Of a stretch of 64,000 nt of DNA, positions 53,495 through 63,672 are shown in pieces. The notes beneath the pieces were generated by a model. The model was not told the origin of the DNA. It worked only from the letters and a program-made list of their open reading frames with translations, and did no database searches. The translations under genes and the position numbers were made by a program. Position 1 is the stretch's first letter. Each line of letters opens with the position of its first letter. The DNA lies in contig NZ_FMBC01000007.1 of NCBI RefSeq assembly GCF_900094795.1, positions 1-64,000 on the forward strand, read 5' to 3'. The stretch is from Kosakonia oryziphila. GTDB lineage: Bacteria > Pseudomonadota > Gammaproteobacteria > Enterobacterales > Enterobacteriaceae.

Positions 53495-55189
53495 TCAGAA
53501 GGTTTCCCAGTTATCGCCATCTGCCAACGCAGTACGCTGTGGTTTAAACGGTTTTGCTGTTGGCGAAGACGCGCTGTTCTGGCGCTGCGGCGCGGCACCG
53601 GTCAGTCGGAAAGCGCCTACCGCTTCGGTCAGACGCGCAGCCTGCTCTTCCAGCGAGGCGGCTGCGGCGGACGCTTCTTCTACCAGTGAGGCGTTTTGTT
53701 GCGTTACGTTGTCCATTTCCGTAATCGCCTGGCTCACCTGGGTGATACCTTTGCTCTGCTCATCGGATGCCGCCGCAATTTCCAGCATGATATCGGTTAC
53801 ACGTTTCACTGCCGTCACAATCTCATCCATCGTTTCGCCAGCAGAAACCACTTCACCGGAACCTTGCTCAATCAGGCTGACGGATTCGCTGATCAGCGCT
53901 TCGATCTCTTTTGCCGCCTGCGCACTGCGGCTCGCCAGCGTACGCACTTCGCTAGCCACCACGGCAAAACCGCGGCCCTGCTCACCGGCACGCGCCGCTT
54001 CTACTGCGGCGTTGAGCGCGAGGATGTTGGTCTGGAAGGCAATGCTGTTGATTACTGCGGTAATTTCAGAGATTTTATGTGAGCTAGTGGTGATGTTGCC
54101 CATCGTCTGCACCACGCCAGAGACAATCTGTCCGCCTTTGGTCGCTTTGCCGGACGCGTCGCGTGCCAGACCGCTAGCATGGTGTGCGTTATCGGCGTTC
54201 TGTTTCACCGTCGCGGTCAGTTGTTCCATGCTGGCGGCCGTTTCTTCAATTGCCGCCGCCTGCTGCTCGGTGCGCGAAGAGAGATCGGTGTTACCGGCGG
54301 AGATTTCGCTGGTACCACGATAGATCTCTTCCGCCCCCTGGCGAACTGTAGCTACGGTTGTGACCAGCGAGTGCTGCATCGCCTGCAAATCATTGCTCAG
54401 ACGGCCAATCTCGCTGCGGCCAGTTGGTTCATCCGCAACGGTCAAATCACCGGAGGCAATGCGCTCAATACGTTGCGCTGCACGCTTCAGCGGATTGATC
54501 ACCACGCGGCGTAGCACGGTGAAAGTGATGACCGTTAGCACCAACGCAAACGCGAAAGCGGCGGCCATAAAAATAAGCCCTAACTGCGTACGGTTATGTG
54601 CCAACTCGGTCAGATGTTCTGCGCGGTCGGTACGGATCTTAATCGCCTTCAGCAGCACGGTGTTATACCCGGCATCAAGCTGGCGTGCCTGCTCGCTTTC
54701 ATGGTTGATGATGGCTTCAAACATGCCGTTTTTCGCGTATTTCAACATCGGCTGCATGCCTGCGATATAGGCGTTAAACAGGCGAGTCAGATCGTCATCC
54801 AGCGCAACGTCCTCTGGCGTTTTAACTTCGCGCGCCATATAGACCTTGAAACCATCCTGCGATTGTTGAATACGTTTATCCGCTTCCGTGATGTTATTTT
54901 TCATGTCTTCCATTTCGGCAATACGGCTTGCCGCGCCGGCATGGATAAGATTAAGACGAGCTGTACGTAAGTTGTTAGAACTGTTAGATAATCCCATGCG
55001 AACCTGGATTTCCTGCGTCACATCACGCTGATCGCGATCCGCTTGCATCAGAAAATATCCCGCCAGGCCGGAGCTGAGCGCAAACAGCACCAGAATACCG
55101 CTGAGAATGGAGGAAAACAGGGGAACCAATCGAATATTGTGCATAAAACCAATGCGTTGCGGTCTTTGCATTGCTGCTTTTTTATCCAT
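53495..55189 (-). CDS. trg: Methyl-accepting chemotaxis protein Trg
   Basis: A 564-aa receptor orthologous to E. coli Trg, which senses ribose and galactose through their binding proteins. TM1 is at about residues 20-42, the periplasmic four-helix domain at about 43-205 (GMQPMLKYAKNGMFEAIINH), TM2 at about 205-227, then HAMP and the signalling hairpin with EITAVINSIAFQTNILALNA. Methylation-site helices flank the tip. Unlike E. coli Trg, this protein ends in the pentapeptide NWETF, the CheR/CheB tether of high-abundance receptors. Synteny with ydcI supports the Trg identity. Confidence 0.9.
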   Translation of the reverse strand: MDKKAAMQRPQRIGFMHNIRLVPLFSSILSGILVLFALSSGLAGYFLMQADRDQRDVTQEIQVRMGLSNSSNNLRTARLNLIHAGAASRIAEMEDMKNNITEADKRIQQSQDGFKVYMAREVKTPEDVALDDDLTRLFNAYIAGMQPMLKYAKNGMFEAIINHESEQARQLDAGYNTVLLKAIKIRTDRAEHLTELAHNRTQLGLIFMAAAFAFALVLTVITFTVLRRVVINPLKRAAQRIERIASGDLTVADEPTGRSEIGRLSNDLQAMQHSLVTTVATVRQGAEEIYRGTSEISAGNTDLSSRTEQQAAAIEETAASMEQLTATVKQNADNAHHASGLARDASGKATKGGQIVSGVVQTMGNITTSSHKISEITAVINSIAFQTNILALNAAVEAARAGEQGRGFAVVASEVRTLASRSAQAAKEIEALISESVSLIEQGSGEVVSAGETMDEIVTAVKRVTDIMLEIAAASDEQSKGITQVSQAITEMDNVTQQNASLVEEASAAAASLEEQAARLTEAVGAFRLTGAAPQRQNSASSPTAKPFKPQRTALADGDNWETF

Positions 55190-55310
55190 GGCTATCGACT
55201 CTCATATTTGTCTAATGCATTCATCACGATGATATATATGCATCGGCAATAATTGGATTTTTCTTATGGAGAAAATCGTAACAGCGATCACAGATTTGGA
55301 TATTGATAGC

Positions 55311-55331
55311 GCCAGCGGTTACACCGCTGGC
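55311..55331 (-). terminator. Hairpin after frmA
   Basis: A 9-bp stem (GCCAGCGGT / ACCGCTGGC) with a 3-nt loop, about 12 bp downstream of the frmA stop. The minus-strand continuation is not T-rich, so it is a weak intrinsic terminator or a stabilising stem. Confidence 0.55.
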
Positions 55332-55342
55332 TTGAGGCAGGA

Positions 55343-56769
<1,427 letters not shown>

Positions 56770-56781
56770 ACAACCTCCTTA

Positions 56782-56802
56782 ATACTATAGAGGAGTATAC
56801 TA
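56782..56802. promoter_or_regulatory. FrmR operator candidate
   Basis: A 21-bp palindromic segment with half-sites ATACTATAG and AGTATACTA around GG, just upstream of the frmR ribosome site. Its layout (TATAGTAT-type arms around a G/C-only centre) is that of the known FrmR operator. Confidence 0.75.
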
Positions 56803-56837
56803 AGCAAAAATATCATATCCTGGCAACGCTGGCAGGA

Positions 56838-57290
56838 TCACAAAGAAGTGCTGATTTTAGCGAGATGCCTCATCTTCTGCGTTGTTAAGCTAAGTGATTC
56901 ACTTCCCATCTGATGGGTCAATTCAGCCATTGCAGACTGCCAGACAGGGATAAGTGTTGTCAGAAGTGTCCAGCCCTCCTCCGTCAGGTTCAGCCTCTTT
57001 CCGGCGCGCCCACGCCCTCCAACTGACGCAATGACACCACGGGATTCTAAACTGCGGATATTTCTGCTCAGTGTGGTTGAATCAATCCCGGCTCTTGCTG
57101 CAAGTTCAGTGACCGTTTCATTAGGTGCACTACCGATGCCAACCAACAGGCTGAACTGCTCCGAAGTTAGCCCATAAGGTTTAAAGCAGGAATTGTAATA
57201 GCGAGTGATTGCCCGAGCCGTAGCACGCGCCTGAAAACCCGGACATGTTTCTGGAATGTTTTTCAGTAGTACCAAATCAACGTTATTCAT
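56838..57290 (-). CDS. MarR-family transcriptional regulator
   Basis: A 150-aa MarR-type winged-helix regulator: dimerisation helices at both ends and the central HTH with TELAARAGIDSTTLSRNIRS and the wing VGGRGRAGKRLNLT. A Cys at residue 16 (PETCPGF) and one near residue 36 could be redox-sensitive, but this is speculation. It is divergent from the DUF1330-type gene, and a 20-bp perfect palindrome lies between them. It probably represses both. Confidence 0.85.
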   Translation of the reverse strand: MNNVDLVLLKNIPETCPGFQARATARAITRYYNSCFKPYGLTSEQFSLLVGIGSAPNETVTELAARAGIDSTTLSRNIRSLESRGVIASVGGRGRAGKRLNLTEEGWTLLTTLIPVWQSAMAELTHQMGSESLSLTTQKMRHLAKISTSL

Positions 57291-57320
57291 AATTTGCCCT
57301 CGACAGAAGAAGCAAGATAA

Positions 57321-57340
57321 AATAGTGTATATACACTATT
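57321..57340. promoter_or_regulatory. MarR operator candidate
   Basis: A perfect 20-bp palindrome, AATAGTGTATATACACTATT, 30 bp upstream of the MarR start and 18 bp upstream of the DUF1330 start. Symmetry and length are typical of MarR-family operators. Confidence 0.8.
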
Positions 57341-57358
57341 AATTATTTCAGAGGAATA

Positions 57359-57652
57359 ATGATGACCGCATATGTCCACATCAATCTTCGTGTTATTGAC
57401 CCGGTAATACAAGCCAACCTCGCACCGCGTTTCAAGGTGGCCCTGGAAGAGGCTGGAGGGAAGATACTGCATTTTGGTCCTGTAGCAGAAGTGCTTGAAG
57501 GAGATGACAAGCCTTTACCCTTTGCCGGGGTATTTGAGTTCCCTACTCTGACCCAGGCCCTGGAATTCTATAATTCAGAGAAATATGCACCGATTAAGGC
57601 TGAACGTCGGCAGGCACAGCAGGCAAAAATGTTTATTGTCACAACAGACTGA
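57359..57652 (+). CDS. DUF1330-family protein
   Basis: A 97-aa dimeric alpha-beta-barrel type protein resembling DUF1330. It has an N-terminal strand (AYVHINLRVIDP), central GGKILHFGPVAEVLEGDD, FEFPTLTQALEFYNSEKYAP and a final strand (KMFIVTTD). No enzymatic residues can be named. GAGG precedes two tandem ATG codons, either of which may be used. It is controlled with, or by, the divergent MarR gene. An IS3-type end fragment starts 43 bp after its stop. Confidence 0.75.
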   Translation: MMTAYVHINLRVIDPVIQANLAPRFKVALEEAGGKILHFGPVAEVLEGDDKPLPFAGVFEFPTLTQALEFYNSEKYAPIKAERRQAQQAKMFIVTTD

Positions 57653-57695
57653 TCAAGGCGGGTATCAAGCAGATCAATTTGAAACCGGCCAAATG

Positions 57696-57739
57696 TGAAC
57701 TGCACCCCAAAAGTTGGACATCCAACTGAGTAAGGTGCA
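57696..57739. mobile_element. IS3-family end fragment
   Basis: The stretch TGAACTGCACCCCAAAAGTT GGACA has the form of an IS3-group terminal repeat (TGxACTGxxCCCxAAAAGTTGGACA). No transposase is attached. It marks an old insertion or recombination point between the MarR/DUF1330 pair and the AT-rich glycosyltransferase gene. Confidence 0.65.
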
Positions 57740-57795
57740 TTTTTTATTACTTCATGCATGTAAAAATAATAAGTGCTGCGTATATGCCCACAAAG

Positions 57796-58890
57796 TCACC
57801 ACTCGTCAATGACTTCGCTGATTGCTGTCATTACATCCTCAGCACCGATTATGCTCATAGGCTGCGCAGAGGTCATAAGGTCATCATTATGATTACCAAT
57901 ATGTATAACCTTGTGCAAATGAGGATCTTGCAGAGGGCCTGTATGTGCAGGATTCGCGGTCACAAACAAACTTACCGTTTTTATTTGCAATGCAACAGCA
58001 AGGTGCAATGGTCCTGTATCCCCAGTGACCAGTAAGTCAAAACCAGAGATAGTCCTTACAAGTTCAGTCAATGAAACCTTTCCGACACAATCTGTAATAG
58101 ACTCACTTTCAACTTCCGTCATACCCTCCATAAATTTTTTTGAGAGTTCAACTTCATTGGGCGAGCCAATCAACACGATTTCAATATTGCGTCCAGAATG
58201 GATTAATAGTTTGGCAAGTTCCTGGAATCTTAATATTGGCCACTGTCTTTGGATTCTGGATGCTCCGAGCTGAAATCCAATCACAATGGTATTCTCTTTT
58301 TTCGTTTTTGCTTCAAATGAAAATGGAATTTTCATTTCAATTCTCTTTGTATCGCACCCAATAGATTGAATTAAAGACATTTTCCTTTCGATAATATGTC
58401 CATCAAATTTGATGTCAGACAATGAAGTAACAAACCGCCTCATTGCAAGGTCGCTTTCATTATAAGCATCCTTTAATATATATTTTGAGCCTAAAAGGGT
58501 TGAAATAACCACATCATATGGACTCTTTGAATGAAGCATAACAGAAATATCAGGCGCATCTTTTTTTAAAAGAGACACGGTTTTTAATATGGTATTAACT
58601 TTTTGGTCCCAAAAAATCACACGATCAAACCAAGGAGATCCCTCAACAAGATTTTTATTTTTATTACTTGAAACCAATGTTAGTCGTGCATTTGGAAACC
58701 GTGATTTGATTGACAAAATAGCTGGCGTGTTGAACATAAAATCACCAAGGGCTGTTGTAGAAAATATTACTATACTTTCTACTTTTTCACTGGGTTCAAA
58801 TTTATCGACAGATAAGGTATTTCCCTTAATCAATCGGTATGCTGACAAGAAAAATGAAACTAATGCAACCCTTGCTTTCTTTGAGGACAT
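57796..58890 (-). CDS. Glycosyltransferase family 9 (heptosyltransferase-like)
   Basis: A 364-aa GT-B enzyme of the GT9 ADP-heptosyltransferase-like type. The N-terminal domain starts with SIVIFSTTALGDFMFNTPAI, and the C-terminal nucleotide-sugar domain contains GFQLGASRIQRQWP and DLLVTGDTGPLHLAVAL. It would transfer a heptose or related sugar in lipopolysaccharide or capsule building at the inner membrane. It stands alone, with no other surface-sugar gene nearby. It is markedly more AT-rich than the flanking genes and has an IS3-type end next to its 3' side, so horizontal origin is likely. Confidence 0.82.
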   Translation of the reverse strand: MSSKKARVALVSFFLSAYRLIKGNTLSVDKFEPSEKVESIVIFSTTALGDFMFNTPAILSIKSRFPNARLTLVSSNKNKNLVEGSPWFDRVIFWDQKVNTILKTVSLLKKDAPDISVMLHSKSPYDVVISTLLGSKYILKDAYNESDLAMRRFVTSLSDIKFDGHIIERKMSLIQSIGCDTKRIEMKIPFSFEAKTKKENTIVIGFQLGASRIQRQWPILRFQELAKLLIHSGRNIEIVLIGSPNEVELSKKFMEGMTEVESESITDCVGKVSLTELVRTISGFDLLVTGDTGPLHLAVALQIKTVSLFVTANPAHTGPLQDPHLHKVIHIGNHNDDLMTSAQPMSIIGAEDVMTAISEVIDEW

Positions 58891-59399
58891 GTTCTAACCC
58901 ACCCTATGCTTTTCATAGGGCCGATTATAACATACTGAATCGTATCCTATCCATTGGCTTCATGGTGCCTGAAGCCTCGTTATCCTACCCGTGTAAAGTA
59001 GACGCGGCCCTGAGCGAGGTTTTCGTTTTCAAATTGGTACAAATCTGATCCTGATGGAAGCAACAGGAAATATTGAATCAGGTTCAACCCGTGGGATCAC
59101 CTTGCGGCTATACTATATAAAGAAAAATATTGTTCGTTATATGTTGTGTTTTCGTGAATTTTAATTAGCCATGCTAACAATATTAGAATGCAATTAATTT
59201 CCACCATTTAAATAAACCGCAACATAACAGTCAACAAATTTCAAGTTTATTTTGCATCAGGATTTTTTTGCAAGGCTTATTAAATATACTCCGACTCCGC
59301 TTGTTTAAATTAAATATATTAATAAGGAATAGGTTCTTTCTTCTTTATTTGTTAAACTTTTTCTTACTCAGGAGATAAAATTAGCCGCAAGGAGCAAGT
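58891..59399. other. AT-rich intergenic region
   Basis: A 509-bp stretch with no gene I can support. It includes the promoter side of the glycosyltransferase gene and the upstream region of the Cys-rich 110-aa gene. The right half (59100-59390) is very AT-rich, as is usual for H-NS-bound acquired DNA. Confidence 0.4.
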
Positions 59400-59732
59400 A
59401 TGCGCTGGAATATTACAGAAATGCTGGTATCACCGACAACCAAAACCGCCTTTGCGCTGGCCCGCAACACGCCAGAGTTGGCGGTAATTGTCTGGTATAA
59501 GGGTAGTTATTTTTTACGCCCTGATAACATATTACATACGTACCAGGAACACTTCACCGTTGATGGAAAAAAATGTGATTTTAACATTATTCATACCCTA
59601 CCCTTTTTCCCTTCCATCTGGCACACACTACGAAAAGGCTGTCGCTGTCCTGGCAATGAGGATATTTCTCTAAGAACGTGTGAGCATCAAAAAAGTTGCG
59701 AATTCGATATTTGTCCTTATGGTATAAAATGA
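59400..59732 (+). CDS. Cys-rich hypothetical protein, 110 aa
   Basis: I do not recognise this protein. The ATG at 59400 follows AAGGAG at good spacing, which supports a real gene. The N-terminal 60 residues are mixed alpha/beta without a signal peptide. The C-terminal 35 residues carry five Cys (CRCPGNEDISLRTCEHQKSC followed by EFDIC), a pattern that could bind zinc or an iron-sulfur cluster. It sits alone in AT-rich DNA between an orphan glycosyltransferase and an MHS transporter. Possible identities are a small regulatory or redox protein. Confidence 0.55.
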   Translation: MRWNITEMLVSPTTKTAFALARNTPELAVIVWYKGSYFLRPDNILHTYQEHFTVDGKKCDFNIIHTLPFFPSIWHTLRKGCRCPGNEDISLRTCEHQKSCEFDICPYGIK

Positions 59733-59834
59733 CCAGGTGATTATTATTAATTTAATTATTCACTCTGCGATAAAATAATCTTTATGGGTGTGCACTGTTA
59801 TGCTTACCCTATTCAACTCCTGATATTTATGCAT

Positions 59835-59861
59835 AAAAACCCGGTGGATGGTCTCACCGGG
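59835..59861 (-). terminator. Terminator after the MHS transporter gene
   Basis: On the minus strand a stem of CCCGGTG / CACCGGG with an 8-nt loop is followed by TTTTT, 8 bp after the stop codon of the transporter gene. Confidence 0.8.
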
Positions 59862-59868
59862 ACGATAT

Positions 59869-61194
59869 TCAACGTTTCAGCGGTAACCCAGCTGTTTCCC
59901 GGGCGCGTAGCACGGTAAGGAATGTAATCAGCGCGGCGGCCATCACGTAAAAGGCTGGTGAGAATTTATCTCCGGTGCTGGTAATCAACCACGCAGAAAA
60001 CCAGGGAGTGATCCCACCGAAAAATGCGACTGCAAAGTTATAAGCAATGGACAAGCCGCCGTAGCGCACGCTGGTCGGGAACAGTTCCGCCATCGCCGCC
60101 GTACAGGCACCGTCGAAGGCGGCAATAAATGCGCCGAGCATCACCATCGCCAGTATCGCCGAAAGCATATCGCCGTTCGCCATCACCATCATTGCCGGAT
60201 AAGTGAGTAAGATAAACCCGGCACAACCCGTCAGCATCAACGGCTTACGGCCATATTTATCCGACAAATAGCCCATAAAAGGCACCAGCACCGCGACGGA
60301 AAAGAGACCGACAGTAGTGATAGCATAGGCATTGAGTTTGGAAAAATGCAGCTCGGTCGCCAGATAACCCGGCATGAACGTTTGCAGCGTCCAGTGTCCG
60401 ACAGCTTTGATCACCACAAAACCAACGCAGAACAGCAACGCCCCCCAGGCGGTGGTCACTGCTTTGCGCAGCGGCGCGCTGGATGTATTACCGCTCTTCA
60501 TGGCGGCAATAAATTCTGGTGAATCTTCCAGATGTTTTCGCAGATATAACCCCACCCAGCCCAGCGGCCCGGCAATCAGGAACGGAATACGCCAGCCCCA
60601 GTCGTTCATCGTGCTTTCGCCAAGTGTTGCAGTGAGCAAAAAAACCAGCCCGGAACCGACCACAAACGCCATAAAGCCAAAGTTATCGATCCAGCAGGTA
60701 AAGTAGCCGCGGCGTTCTGTCGATGCGTATTCTGCAAGGTACGTTGTGGCCCCGGAACTTTCACCCCCGGCAGCAAAACCCTGCATCAGGCGCGTAATTA
60801 CCAGTAGCACGGTGGCAGTGATCCCCACCTGATGGTAAGTGGGTAACAATCCCATCACGAATGTCGCCCCGGAGGTCAGAAGGATCACGGTCGCCAGTAC
60901 TTTCTGTCGCCCTTTGCGATCGCCCAGCGAACCGAAGAATAATCCGCCCAGCGGGCGCATAATAAAGCCCGCGCCAAATACCGCGAATGATGAGAGCAAC
61001 GCAACGCTCGGAGTGCCGGACTGGAAAAATTGCAGGCCGATAATCGCTGCCAACGTGCCGTACAAACCGAAATCAAACCATTCAACAAAATGGCCGATCC
61101 CGGTGGCGAATAGTACTTTGCGTAATTTGCGCGATCCGGCCACCTGCTCCTGTTCGGCTACCCTATCGAAAGCATCCTGTACAGGCTGTGTCAT
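59869..61194 (-). CDS. MHS-family MFS transporter
   Basis: A 441-aa, 12-helix proton symporter of the metabolite:H+ symporter family (ProP/KgtP/ShiA relatives). Family marks are GIGHFVEWFDFGLYGTLAA in helix 1, FGSLGDRKGRQKVL (motif A) and RLMQGFAAGGESSGATTYLA. The second-half motif A is YLSDKYGRKPL. It probably imports an organic acid, osmolyte or related metabolite. The start at 61194 (MTQPVQDAF) has GGAGGGG just upstream; a start at 61212 would bury that site. No regulator adjoins it. Confidence 0.85.
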   Translation of the reverse strand: MTQPVQDAFDRVAEQEQVAGSRKLRKVLFATGIGHFVEWFDFGLYGTLAAIIGLQFFQSGTPSVALLSSFAVFGAGFIMRPLGGLFFGSLGDRKGRQKVLATVILLTSGATFVMGLLPTYHQVGITATVLLVITRLMQGFAAGGESSGATTYLAEYASTERRGYFTCWIDNFGFMAFVVGSGLVFLLTATLGESTMNDWGWRIPFLIAGPLGWVGLYLRKHLEDSPEFIAAMKSGNTSSAPLRKAVTTAWGALLFCVGFVVIKAVGHWTLQTFMPGYLATELHFSKLNAYAITTVGLFSVAVLVPFMGYLSDKYGRKPLMLTGCAGFILLTYPAMMVMANGDMLSAILAMVMLGAFIAAFDGACTAAMAELFPTSVRYGGLSIAYNFAVAFFGGITPWFSAWLITSTGDKFSPAFYVMAAALITFLTVLRARETAGLPLKR

Positions 61195-61384
61195 ATCCCC
61201 TCCACTCATCAAACTGTTTCTATAATAGATATACTATCTACACAGCTTGTACGAATTCAGCACAGCACAGATGGCGTAAAATGTGATTTCCGCCCTGCTT
61301 TGCTACAAAATACGGCATTTACAGGAAGAGGTTACCCGGCAACTATTGCCACCGGGTTTAAACACATGGATTGTGGTTGCGACA

Positions 61385-62875
61385 TTACTGCTTAACAGGT
61401 GAAGGGTTCAATCCCCGCCCCGGAAGAGTCTGGCAGGCTGCCCCAGCAGACGGAGGGGCTGTTTCCGGATATTTCTCGTCAGGCGTAATATACACCTGTG
61501 TTGTGGCCACATACCCGTCACTGAAGGTGGCTTCAATGTAAGTGGCCTGCCATCCGCTGTTGGGGGTTATCAGCGGAACGTTGAGTTTATCTCCACCGTC
61601 CGTCGGACTGACGGGGGCTGAACTGTATTTAACATTACAGGCATAACGAAAATCCCTTGCTACCGGGTTCCTGGCTGTCCACTGTAAAACTGATGTCGGC
61701 TTCTCTGAGAAACTGACAGCCAGCTCTTTTCTTCCGTCCCCGCTGTTCTGTACTTTTTCTGTAATCTCAGGGAGCTTTTTCTTCTCCTGAAAACGGTTAA
61801 CAAAGGTGATCAGCGACGGCTCCGCAACGGACAGAATTCCGTTATGTGAGGAGTTAGGTACAACCCGCAGGGATTTTGATCCGGGTAACCGGCCATAATA
61901 AAAATGACTGTTGTCAGGCACATAGAAATCATCACCGCTGGCATTAATAATATATTTATCAATTTTCAGGCGGTTCCCCATATCGGTATTCAGATAAGCC
62001 AGAGGGTCTTCAAGCGTCATCAGGCTTGCAAATTCATCCGTACCAATCTGCTGGTCAACGCCCTGTTTATAATAGGGATAAAAGGCTACTGGCCAGTTTT
62101 TTCCATACGACCGATACATGTGTTCAAGAGACTTTTTAGTATCCAGCAGATCCATAACGAAAGGAACAACGGCATCGACATCCGGGTCCGACAGCGCTGT
62201 CAGCCACGCGGCCCAGCCACGTTTGGAGGCTCCGGCGATAATAAATTTAGTTATATTCTGTTGTGTCAGTTCTTTCTTCGCCAGCCTGAACGCCTGCGAT
62301 ACCGACGCTGCCATAGGGATATGAAGGGACGCGTTCTGGTATTTCTCAGTATCATCAATAAAAAGTTTCCAGGAATATGCCACACTGTCATCTTCAGCCA
62401 GAGGTGTTGTAACCCCCTGATAAATAAGCACCTGATTAGGAACATTACTGACTGATATCACCACAGTTCGTGTGGCCACCGCAATGCGTGTAAGTTCTTC
62501 CTCACTGAAGTTTGTGGGCGCTACGGGACTGCCTGAGCCATTATTGTTGCTGCCGTTGTTGATAACAACAAGTGCATTATTTTCTCTGGCGGAATCAGGA
62601 ATATAGATATCCACCCCGTTCTGCCAGCGTTCCGGAGATACGACGCCTTGCGGGGACCACTCCTGTGAATTCAGGTTATATCTTTGCAGCATAACCCCGG
62701 GGAGTTGCTTTTTTTCCAGAAGAGAATAATCGAGAGGAAGTGCCGCAAGTGATATCCGGTAATCAGAAATAACATGCGTCAGATCTGTGGTTTTATACTT
62801 TTCTCCAGGGGAAGACAACGCCAGACAGGTAGGAGAGATAAACAACATCGCCATGTATAATGCTCTGATTTTCAT
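61385..62875 (-). CDS. pqaA: PhoPQ-activated protein PqaA
   Basis: A 496-aa periplasmic alpha/beta-hydrolase-like protein of the PqaA (PhoPQ-activated pathogenicity-related) family. Signal peptide covers about residues 1-19 (ending CLA, near LSSPGEKYK). Family landmarks are VVINNGSNNNGSGSPVAPTN, the nucleophile-elbow-like IIAGASKRGWAAW, ASGDDFYVPDNS and the His of PNSSHNG. In Salmonella its expression depends on PhoPQ and is linked to antimicrobial-peptide resistance. The start at 62875 has AGGAG upstream; an upstream in-frame ATG lacks one. No clear PhoP box is seen. A recombinase remnant lies directly upstream. Confidence 0.88.
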   Translation of the reverse strand: MKIRALYMAMLFISPTCLALSSPGEKYKTTDLTHVISDYRISLAALPLDYSLLEKKQLPGVMLQRYNLNSQEWSPQGVVSPERWQNGVDIYIPDSARENNALVVINNGSNNNGSGSPVAPTNFSEEELTRIAVATRTVVISVSNVPNQVLIYQGVTTPLAEDDSVAYSWKLFIDDTEKYQNASLHIPMAASVSQAFRLAKKELTQQNITKFIIAGASKRGWAAWLTALSDPDVDAVVPFVMDLLDTKKSLEHMYRSYGKNWPVAFYPYYKQGVDQQIGTDEFASLMTLEDPLAYLNTDMGNRLKIDKYIINASGDDFYVPDNSHFYYGRLPGSKSLRVVPNSSHNGILSVAEPSLITFVNRFQEKKKLPEITEKVQNSGDGRKELAVSFSEKPTSVLQWTARNPVARDFRYACNVKYSSAPVSPTDGGDKLNVPLITPNSGWQATYIEATFSDGYVATTQVYITPDEKYPETAPPSAGAACQTLPGRGLNPSPVKQ

Positions 62876-62942
62876 CAGGAAACTCCTTTTATCAAGTAAA
62901 AATTTGTTTATCACAGACTACTAACTTTGATGCTCATCAGCC

Positions 62943-63133
62943 TTATTGCTGCATGTTCACCTCCGGCCTTATCCCGCAAACGAATAACAGTCTGCGCGAG
63001 GTGCCGAATTCTCTGGTAATAGCACTAATGCTTGCTCCAGTGTTAAGACATTCCAGCACCACCTGTTGCTGTTCCCCATAGAGTGGCGAAGGACGCCCGA
63101 AGCTTAGCCCGATAAACTTAGCACTATCGGGCA
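62943..63133 (-). pseudogene. Serine recombinase C-terminal remnant, frameshifted
   Basis: The minus strand encodes FGRPSPLYGEQQQVVLECLN and TGASISAITREFGTSR, the Hin/Gin-type helix-turn-helix at the end of serine recombinases. Just after this a 1-nt loss shifts the frame; restoring it would give RQTVIRLRDKAGG, the usual ending. The catalytic domain is absent. This is a different recombinase lineage from the 10628 and 46697 fragments. It lies between cybB and pqaA and may mark how pqaA arrived. Confidence 0.75.
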
Positions 63134-63141
63134 GAAAACCT

Positions 63142-63672
63142 TTAGCTGTGTTTTTTCGGCATCATCCGCAACAGCGTATTGTCTTTATAGTAGTAATGAT
63201 GTACCAGCGCCGCCGCTGCATGCAGGCCAATAACAAAATAGCCCAGATTAGCCAGCAATTCGTGGTACTCCTTCAGCGTATCCACCAGATCAAAGTTAGC
63301 CTCCGACGCATACGGCATCACCATGCCGAACGCGATCCACGGCTCGCCACGGTTGTACATCATCAGCAGGCCAATAACAGGCAGAACAATAAACAGCAGA
63401 TAAATTACCAGATGGCCCAGATGCGCCAGCCCGGTCATCATAGGTGAGGGTTTGGGCACAATCGGTGGCGTTGGGTTTTTTAACCGCGCCAGCAAACGAG
63501 CAACCATGAGAACAAGAATAGAAATACCGCAGGAGATATGCACCATGTTAAACCACGGACGGTAGCTGCGCGGCGCAAATCCGCGAAACTCCATGGCGCA
63601 ATAAGCGGTTACGATTAGCAGAAACACCAACCAGTGAAGGGTGATTTGCACGGAGGAATATTTACTGCGCAT
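63142..63672 (-). CDS. cybB: Cytochrome b561 CybB
   Basis: A 176-aa four-helix di-heme b-type cytochrome of the inner membrane, orthologous to E. coli CybB (superoxide:quinone oxidoreductase activity reported). Heme-ligand His are expected in ITLHWLV (His13), MVHISCG (about 45) and the late GLHAAAALVHHYYYK. Its length equals the E. coli protein. It lies next to the gapC-type gene as in E. coli. Confidence 0.92.
   Translation of the reverse strand: MRSKYSSVQITLHWLVFLLIVTAYCAMEFRGFAPRSYRPWFNMVHISCGISILVLMVARLLARLKNPTPPIVPKPSPMMTGLAHLGHLVIYLLFIVLPVIGLLMMYNRGEPWIAFGMVMPYASEANFDLVDTLKEYHELLANLGYFVIGLHAAAALVHHYYYKDNTLLRMMPKKHS

Noticed and set aside
62876..62942. PhoP box upstream of pqaA
   Set aside because: Only a single TGTTTA-like half-site is visible; the second half at the correct spacing is missing.
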